This document shows positions 33,948 to 39,280 of a stretch of 39,280 bases of DNA, one piece after another. The notes beneath the pieces are model-generated. The model searched no databases. It had not been told where the DNA came from and was given only the letters and a program-made list of their open reading frames with translations. Made by a program: the position numbers and the translations under genes. Source of the stretch: Paludibacter jiangxiensis (GTDB taxonomy: Bacteria > Bacteroidota > Bacteroidia > Bacteroidales > Paludibacteraceae). The stretch spans positions 1 to 39,280 of the forward strand of contig CAMDGD010000014.1 of NCBI GenBank assembly GCA_945897785.1, given 5' to 3'. Each line of letters begins with the position of its first letter. Positions within the stretch are counted from its first letter, which is position 1.

Positions 33948-34174
33948 ATTTCTATTTTTAGTCGGGACTTTGGATGATTTAATGGAAACTTGATAGTTGC
34001 ATTTTGTTCAAATTTTGATAAACAAGGTAATAAGGTTTAGTTGGTAATTTTTTTGCTTTTCTACTAAGGTAAAAGAGAAAAATAAGGTTTCAAAAGATGT
34101 CTAAAAAATTGTTTCATTATTTATATACAATTACACATCACATATAAGAATATTTATATCAAACACATCTTAAT

Positions 34175-35602
34175 TTAAAAATATATATCTCTCTTACCTT
34201 TCTTTATTAAATCTAAACGCTCATTCATTAATTGTACAATTTTCGCATCATCTAAGTCTTTCAATTCTTTATCAATTAATTTCCATCCTTTTTCAGCCGT
34301 CTCTTCTGGAGCATAATCACACAAGTATTCTGCAAAAGTTAATATGGCATTGGGGGTACAAAATTTCTTAATAAAACCAGGTACAGAAAACTCCATAAAA
34401 TGTTCCCCGGTTCTCCCCATTCTATAACAGGAGGTGCAAAAGGAAGGAATCATTTCTTGTTGTATCAATTCATCAATTACTTCATTTAAAGAACGGTCGT
34501 CGTTAATACGAAACTGACCTTTGTTTAAATTCTGTTCAGCTTGTTTTGATTTTGTATATGCACCCAATTCAATTCGAGTACCACCATCAATTTGAGAAAC
34601 GCCAAATTGCATTATTTCATTACGCAAATTGGCTGGTTCGCGTGCAGTAAGTATCATTCCGGTATAAGGAACTGCTAAGCGTAAAATGGCAATCAACTTA
34701 GTAAAATCTGCATCAGATACAAAATACTGTTCCCCTAAAGGAAGCATCGAAGCATCTTTTAGTCGAGGAAAAGATATGGTATGCGGCCCCACATTGTAAC
34801 AAGCTTCTAAATGATTGGTATGGCGCACCAATGCCATTACTTCAAACCGCCAATCGTACAAACCAAACAAGGCTCCAATCCCCACATCATCTAGTCCAGC
34901 TTCTTGTGCTCTATCTAATGCAGTTAATCGATAGTGATAATCTGCTTTTTTACCTCGAAGATGATATGTTTTATATATTTCCGGATGGTAAGTTTCTTGA
35001 AAAATCTGAAATGTACCAATACCGGCATCTTTTACAATTTGAAAGCCCTCAATCTCCATGGGTGCTGCATTGATATTTACCCTGCGTATTTCACCATTTC
35101 CTTTTTTAACAGAATAAGCAACACGAACGGCGTTTGCAATAAACGCCGGGTTGTACTGTGCGTGTTCACCAAACACCAGTATCAACCTTTTTTGCCCGAC
35201 ATCTTCAAGAGATTCAATTTCAAGTTTAATTTGCTCATCATCTAAACTTATTCGTTCAGCTGCTTGGTTCGATGAGCGAAAACCACAATATGAACAATTG
35301 TTAGAACACTTATTGCCGATGTAGAGTGGTGCGAAAAGCACGATTCTATTGCCATAAATAGCTTGTTTAAGGGTTCGAGCTCCCTGTTTTATTAAGTCAA
35401 CAAGTTCGGGTGTGTTGGCATTGATAAGGGCAGCAACCTCTTCTAAATTTAAGCGTTTCTTTGAAAGGGATTTAGCAATAATATCCAGCACTAATTGTTT
35501 GGAAGTAGGCGTATTAGTAATATACTCCCAAATTTCATCCGGATTGATAAAAGGTTTCATTCTTTCATCAGGAATAAGGTATTTTTCTGGATTAAATTGC
35601 AT
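34175..35602 (-). CDS. hydG: [FeFe] hydrogenase maturase HydG (tyrosine lyase)
   Basis: HydG is a radical SAM enzyme that cleaves tyrosine to p-cresol, CO and cyanide and builds the iron-CO-CN synthon. The 475-residue protein has the SAM cluster motif CSNNCSYCGF (about 97-106) and the C-terminal auxiliary cluster motif SFCTSCYRMGRTGEHFME (about 388-405), followed by FCTPNA. It is related to ThiH, but the C-terminal cluster domain and the operon identify it as HydG. It is the first gene of the hydrogenase locus, with a putative -7 box 27 bases upstream. Confidence 0.96.
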   Translation of the reverse strand: MQFNPEKYLIPDERMKPFINPDEIWEYITNTPTSKQLVLDIIAKSLSKKRLNLEEVAALINANTPELVDLIKQGARTLKQAIYGNRIVLFAPLYIGNKCSNNCSYCGFRSSNQAAERISLDDEQIKLEIESLEDVGQKRLILVFGEHAQYNPAFIANAVRVAYSVKKGNGEIRRVNINAAPMEIEGFQIVKDAGIGTFQIFQETYHPEIYKTYHLRGKKADYHYRLTALDRAQEAGLDDVGIGALFGLYDWRFEVMALVRHTNHLEACYNVGPHTISFPRLKDASMLPLGEQYFVSDADFTKLIAILRLAVPYTGMILTAREPANLRNEIMQFGVSQIDGGTRIELGAYTKSKQAEQNLNKGQFRINDDRSLNEVIDELIQQEMIPSFCTSCYRMGRTGEHFMEFSVPGFIKKFCTPNAILTFAEYLCDYAPEETAEKGWKLIDKELKDLDDAKIVQLMNERLDLIKKGKRDIYF

Positions 35603-35628
35603 ATTTTGAATTTATATGTTCATTATGC

Positions 35629-35636
35629 CAAATGTA
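35629..35636 (-). promoter_or_regulatory. Putative -7 box of the hydrogenase operon
   Basis: The minus strand reads TACATTTG, matching TAnnTTTG, 26 bases before the hydG ATG. The upstream sequence is A/T tracts and has no clear -33 TTG. If used, it would give a leader of about 20 bases for the operon. Confidence 0.45.
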
Positions 35637-35835
35637 ATAAAAGTTTTTTAATTAGAGATTTTTTTCTTTAATTAAAAATTGCAATGATTTTTTTTTAGAA
35701 TGTATGCGTGTTTTTGATTTAATGAGTTAGGTGTTATTTGATAGCGAATACATTCTAGTTGTAATTTTCAACCAAAGTGTTTATTACAGTAGAAGGTTGA
35801 GGTTTCAAAATATTACAGTTTAAGGGGTAAACACG

Positions 35836-35863
35836 AAAAGCCCCGCATTAAAGCGGGGCTTTT
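35836..35863. terminator. Strong terminator after ppdK, bidirectional in form
   Basis: AAAAGCCCCGC (35836-35846) and GCGGGGCTTTT (35853-35863) form an 11-bp perfect stem with a 6-base loop. It lies 57 bases after the ppdK stop on the minus strand. The A and T ends allow termination in either direction. It separates ppdK from the hydrogenase operon. Confidence 0.9.
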
Positions 35864-35872
35864 ACTATTTTT

Positions 35873-35905
35873 AGTGATAGTCTCTCTTTGGTAGATTCTA
35901 TCACT
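35873..35905. repeat. Secondary hairpin at the ppdK 3' end
   Basis: AGTGATAG (35873-35880) and CTATCACT (35898-35905) are perfect reverse complements, 14 bases after the ppdK stop and before the main terminator. It may protect the mRNA end. No T run follows. Confidence 0.5.
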
Positions 35906-35919
35906 TATCACTAAATAGT

Positions 35920-38631
35920 TTATTTTCTCAATTCAGCTTGTGCAGCAGCTAAGCGTGCTATAGGTACACGGAAAGGAGAACAACTTACATAGTTCATGCC
36001 TGCTCTAACGCAAAACTCGACTGATGAAGGTTCACCACCATGCTCACCACAAATTCCGATTTTAAGCTTGCTATTCGTGTTTCTGCCTTTTTCAATACCA
36101 GTTTTGATTAATTGACCAACACCTTCTTGATCTAATACTTGGAACGGATCAGCCTTTAATATTCCTTGATTTATATATACAGGTAAGAATTTACCGGCAT
36201 CGTCACGAGAATATCCGAAAGTCATTTGCGTTAAGTCGTTAGTTCCGAATGAGAAAAACTCGGCATGTTCTGCAATTTTATCCGCAGTTAAAGCAGCACG
36301 AGGAATTTCAATCATTGTTCCTACCATATAATCAATAGTATCACCTCTTTCAGCAAAAACTAAGTTTGCTACTGAACGAACGATTTCTTCTTGTAATTTG
36401 AATTCTTTTACTGTTCCAATAAGCGGAATCATGATTTCAGGGAAAGTAGCAATGCCTTTTTTCTTCAAGTCTAGAGCTGCTTCGATAATAGCACGAGCTT
36501 GCATCTCAGTGATTTCAGGATATGTTATACCTAAACGACAACCACGATGGCCTAACATTGGGTTAAATTCGTGCAAGTCTTCTACTTTTTGTTTTACTAC
36601 TTCAACAGCAATGCCCATTTCTTTAGCCATTGCTTCTTGGTTAGCCGGTTCGTGAGGAACAAACTCGTGTAAAGGTGGATCTAATAAACGAACAGTAACC
36701 GGCAAGCCAGCCATTGCACTAAATACATCTGTAAAATCTTGTCGTTGAATAGGTAATAATTTTGCTAAAGCAGCTCTTCTGCCTGATTCATCATTAGCTA
36801 AAATCATTTCACGCATTCTGATAAGTCTTTCACCTTCGAAAAACATATGCTCTGTACGACAAAGGCCAATACCTTCAGCACCAAAGTCGCGAGCAACTTT
36901 ACAATCTCTTTCAGTTTCAGCATTTGTTCTAACGGCAGTTTTTCTGTATTTGTCGGCTAATTTCATAATATCGCCAAAATCACCACTTAATTCAGGGTCG
37001 ATAGTAGCAATTTTACCTTCGTACACTTCACCGGTAGTGCCGTTTAATGAAATCCAGTCACCCTCTTTGAAAGTTTGTCCGTTAGCTGTAAATTGTCTAG
37101 TCTTAGCATCAATTTTACAATCACCGGCACCAGAAACACAACACTTACCCATTCCACGAGCAACTACAGCTGCGTGAGATGTCATGCCACCTTTTGCAGT
37201 TAGAATACCTTTTGCGATATCCATACCTTCTAAATCTTCTGGAGAAGTTTCAGTTCTTATTAATATTGAAATAGGAAATTTTGATGCTTCATCTGCGTGG
37301 AATACACATTGACCGGTAGCTGCACCCGGAGATGCAGGTAGTCCTCTTGCTACAACATTTGCCGCTTTAATAGCTGTTTTATCAAATACAGGGTGTAATA
37401 ATTCTTCTAATTTATTAGGCTCTTGACGAAGAAGTGCTGTTTTTTCGTCAATCATACCTTCTTTTAACATATCCATAGCGATTTTTGTCATCGCTGCAGC
37501 AGTCCGTTTGCCATTTCTAGTTTGAAGCATCCATAGTTTACCATCTTGGATAGTAAATTCCAGGTCTTGCATGTCTTTGAAATATTTTTCTAATTTGTCT
37601 TGAGTATCGAATAACTCTTTATAAACTACAGGCATTAACTCTTCTAAAGAAGGGTAGTTAGCAGCTCTATCTGTTTCAGTAACACCAGCTAATTCAGCCC
37701 ATTGCAATGAGCCTATTTTAGTTATTTGTTGAGGAGTTCTTACACCGGCTACAACATCTTCTCCTTGCGCATTGATAAGATATTCTCCATTAAATAAGTT
37801 GGTTCCATTTGCAGCGTCTCTAGTAAAGGCAACACCGGTACCAGAGTTGTCTCCCATATTACCAAAAACCATTGCTTGTACATTCACAGCTGTACCCCAT
37901 TCTTCAGGAATTTGGTGCATTGCACGGTAGTAGTTTGCTCTTGGATTCATCCAACTGTCAAAAACAGCACAAACAGAACCCCATAGTTGTTCCCATGGAT
38001 CAACCGGAAAATCTTTTCCTGTTTGTTTTTTAACAGCAACTTTAAATTTAGTTACTAGTTCTTTTAGATCACTAACAGTTAGTTCGGTGTCGTTTTGAAC
38101 GCCTCTATGTTCTTTCATCTCCTCCATTATCTCTTCAAATGGATCATCATCTTCTTTTGATTCAGGTTTCATACCTAAAACAACACCACCGTACATTTGA
38201 ACGAATCGTCTATAGGAGTCCCATGCAAATCTTTCGTTACCTGTTTTTTTAGCAATAGCTTCTACTGCTTCATCATTCATTCCAAGGTTTAATACAGTAT
38301 CCATCATACCCGGCATAGATACTCTAGCACCGGAACGAACTGACATTAATAAAGGATTTTCTTTTGAACCAAATCCCATTCCCATGATTTTTTCAACATA
38401 GTTCATTGCTTCGGCACATTCACTTTTTAATAATTCAATCACCTTTTCTTTACCAAGTTGATTGTATTCAGTGCAAGTGTCAGTTGTGATAGTAAATCCT
38501 GGAGGTACAGGTACTCCAATTAGGTTCATTTCTGCAAGGTTTGCACCTTTACCTCCCAATAAATTTTTCATATTGGCTTTACCTTCAGCTTCTTTGTTAC
38601 CAAAGGTATAGACGCGTTTTACATTCGACAT
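35920..38631 (-). CDS. ppdK: Pyruvate, phosphate dikinase
   Basis: PPDK interconverts pyruvate, ATP and phosphate with phosphoenolpyruvate, AMP and pyrophosphate; in anaerobes it often runs in the glycolytic direction to save ATP. The 903-residue length is normal. The N-terminal nucleotide-binding domain has NLLGGKGANLAEMN (about 23-36) and MSVRSGARVSMPGMMDTVLN (about 95-114). The swivelling domain carries the phospho-His in GGMTSHAAVVARGMG (about 483-497). The C-terminal PEP/pyruvate barrel has GLCRTEHMFF (about 590-599) and GICGEHGGEPSSVEFC (about 858-873). It has its own terminator and no clear TAnnTTTG box upstream; the closest is TACATTTA at 38684-38691 on the minus strand. Confidence 0.97.
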   Translation of the reverse strand: MSNVKRVYTFGNKEAEGKANMKNLLGGKGANLAEMNLIGVPVPPGFTITTDTCTEYNQLGKEKVIELLKSECAEAMNYVEKIMGMGFGSKENPLLMSVRSGARVSMPGMMDTVLNLGMNDEAVEAIAKKTGNERFAWDSYRRFVQMYGGVVLGMKPESKEDDDPFEEIMEEMKEHRGVQNDTELTVSDLKELVTKFKVAVKKQTGKDFPVDPWEQLWGSVCAVFDSWMNPRANYYRAMHQIPEEWGTAVNVQAMVFGNMGDNSGTGVAFTRDAANGTNLFNGEYLINAQGEDVVAGVRTPQQITKIGSLQWAELAGVTETDRAANYPSLEELMPVVYKELFDTQDKLEKYFKDMQDLEFTIQDGKLWMLQTRNGKRTAAAMTKIAMDMLKEGMIDEKTALLRQEPNKLEELLHPVFDKTAIKAANVVARGLPASPGAATGQCVFHADEASKFPISILIRTETSPEDLEGMDIAKGILTAKGGMTSHAAVVARGMGKCCVSGAGDCKIDAKTRQFTANGQTFKEGDWISLNGTTGEVYEGKIATIDPELSGDFGDIMKLADKYRKTAVRTNAETERDCKVARDFGAEGIGLCRTEHMFFEGERLIRMREMILANDESGRRAALAKLLPIQRQDFTDVFSAMAGLPVTVRLLDPPLHEFVPHEPANQEAMAKEMGIAVEVVKQKVEDLHEFNPMLGHRGCRLGITYPEITEMQARAIIEAALDLKKKGIATFPEIMIPLIGTVKEFKLQEEIVRSVANLVFAERGDTIDYMVGTMIEIPRAALTADKIAEHAEFFSFGTNDLTQMTFGYSRDDAGKFLPVYINQGILKADPFQVLDQEGVGQLIKTGIEKGRNTNSKLKIGICGEHGGEPSSVEFCVRAGMNYVSCSPFRVPIARLAAAQAELRK

Positions 38632-39060
38632 GTTTTTTCTGTTTTAAGTTACTATTTTTTATTGATAATTAATTATTCGTTGCTAAATGTATTTGTTGTA
38701 AGCTAGATGGAGATTTTTTTTATTTTTATTAATATAATACAATAGTAATAAAGTTAGATTGAGTAAAAAAAAAGCTTGTTGTAGGGTTGAATTATATGAA
38801 TATAATCAAATACTTATCATGACAAGAAATAGTCAATGTTTTGTAAGTTTTAAGAAATTCATAAAATATGACTTTTGTGTCATTTAAAACCATGCAAATT
38901 TAGATAAAATATCAGTATTTATACATGCAAATTTTAAGATATGTGATTTTTTTTTTATGTTTTTACATTACATTTATTTAGTTATTTAAAACTTTATAAA
39001 TTGATTGGTTATGCGAATTAAGGGTTGAAAAGTACAATAAACAAAAATCTGCTTCCTAAT
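38632..39060. other. AT-rich non-coding region upstream of ppdK
   Basis: No gene is visible here. The stretch holds poly-A/T tracts and a small inverted repeat ATGAC-N6-GTCAT (38878-38893) that could be a regulator site, about 250 bases upstream of ppdK. The ppdK promoter should lie in the first 100 bases, where only a one-mismatch -7 box is seen. Confidence 0.5.
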
Positions 39061-39064
39061 TGTT

Positions 39065-39249
39065 GCCACGGAGTGGCTTAATGTAAATAACCGCGGGTGT
39101 AAACCCGTGGAAAAGGCACTGACAGAAATTCCAGCCCCGAAGTGGGCTGAACTATATATTATAACATTCAACCACTTCGTGGCTGTTTTTGTTAACTTGA
39201 ATATACACGGGTTGACACCCGCGGTTATTAATATGTATCCCTTTCAGGG
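39065..39249. repeat. Nested palindrome cluster (REP/BIME-like element)
   Basis: Two 24-base arms (39086-39109 and 39206-39229) are inverted copies with one mismatch; each is itself a near-palindrome (CCGCGGGT/ACCCGTGG). Between and around them lie smaller hairpins: GCCAC-gga-GTGGC (39065-39077), CAGCCC/GGGCTG (39132-39149), CCAC-ttc-GTGG (39172-39182) and CCCT-ttc-AGGG (39239-39249). The pattern resembles REP elements mobilised by Y1-type TnpA(REP) transposases; no transposase is in the window. The element probably continues past the right edge, where the sequence ends in CAACCC. Confidence 0.8.
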
Positions 39250-39280
39250 ATTAATAAAATACAAATAAAATTTTCAACCC

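Noticed and set aside
38878-38893. ATGAC-N6-GTCAT as a CRP/FNR-type site for ppdK
   Set aside because: The half-sites do not match a regulator motif I know well, and the site is about 250 bases upstream; kept only as a note in the intergenic entry.
38986-39171. 61-aa minus-strand open frame at the right end
   Set aside because: It translates the palindrome cluster, and similar frames arise in any such repeat.

Overview
The window reads as chromosomal DNA of an AT-rich Bacteroidota, most likely an anaerobic or fermentative member of the Bacteroidales/Marinilabiliales. Evidence: a 2,490-residue SprA-type outer-membrane translocon (type IX secretion), promoters with the Bacteroidota -7 box TAnnTTTG, weak or absent Shine-Dalgarno sequences, and an NAD-linked [FeFe] hydrogenase locus next to pyruvate phosphate dikinase. 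No phage, plasmid, transposase, tRNA, rRNA or CRISPR array is visible.

Layout. Bases 261-13485 are on the plus strand: ruvA and sprA as a pair, a DsbD-type disulfide reductase, grpE and dnaJ, and a CvfB-like S1 protein. From 13505 every gene is on the minus strand. In ascending coordinates: an exported protein of unknown function with a DapB-like reductase (13505-14892); a six-gene carotenoid operon with overlapping or abutting genes (15374-20824, transcribed crtB, cruF, acyltransferase, glycosyltransferase, TPR protein, crtI); a slipin/SPFH membrane protein (20912-21790); a GT4 glycosyltransferase with a C-terminal extra domain paired with a GH130-type enzyme (22111-25434); a 40-residue lysine-rich protein (25529-25651); the complete [FeFe] hydrogenase locus (26134-35602, transcribed hydG, hydF, hydE, hydC, hydB, hydA); and ppdK (35920-38631). 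The last ~220 bases are a nested set of short palindromes resembling a REP/BIME-type element.

How the genes work together. The hydrogenase locus encodes its three maturases (HydE, HydF, HydG) and a three-subunit enzyme. The flavin subunit is unusual: the HydB/NuoF part is fused to a GltD/NfnB-like FAD-NAD(P) module of about 470 residues. This suggests a hydrogenase coupled to a second flavin and nicotinamide site. The carotenoid operon adds a glycosyltransferase and an acyltransferase to phytoene synthase, a desaturase and a CruF-type hydratase, so the likely end product is a hydroxylated carotenoid glycoside, possibly acylated.

The intergenic spaces carry several degenerate dispersed repeats that recur in inverted orientation within the window, a 33-bp triple tandem repeat, and several clear intrinsic terminators. 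One terminator sits just before the start codon of the GH130 gene.
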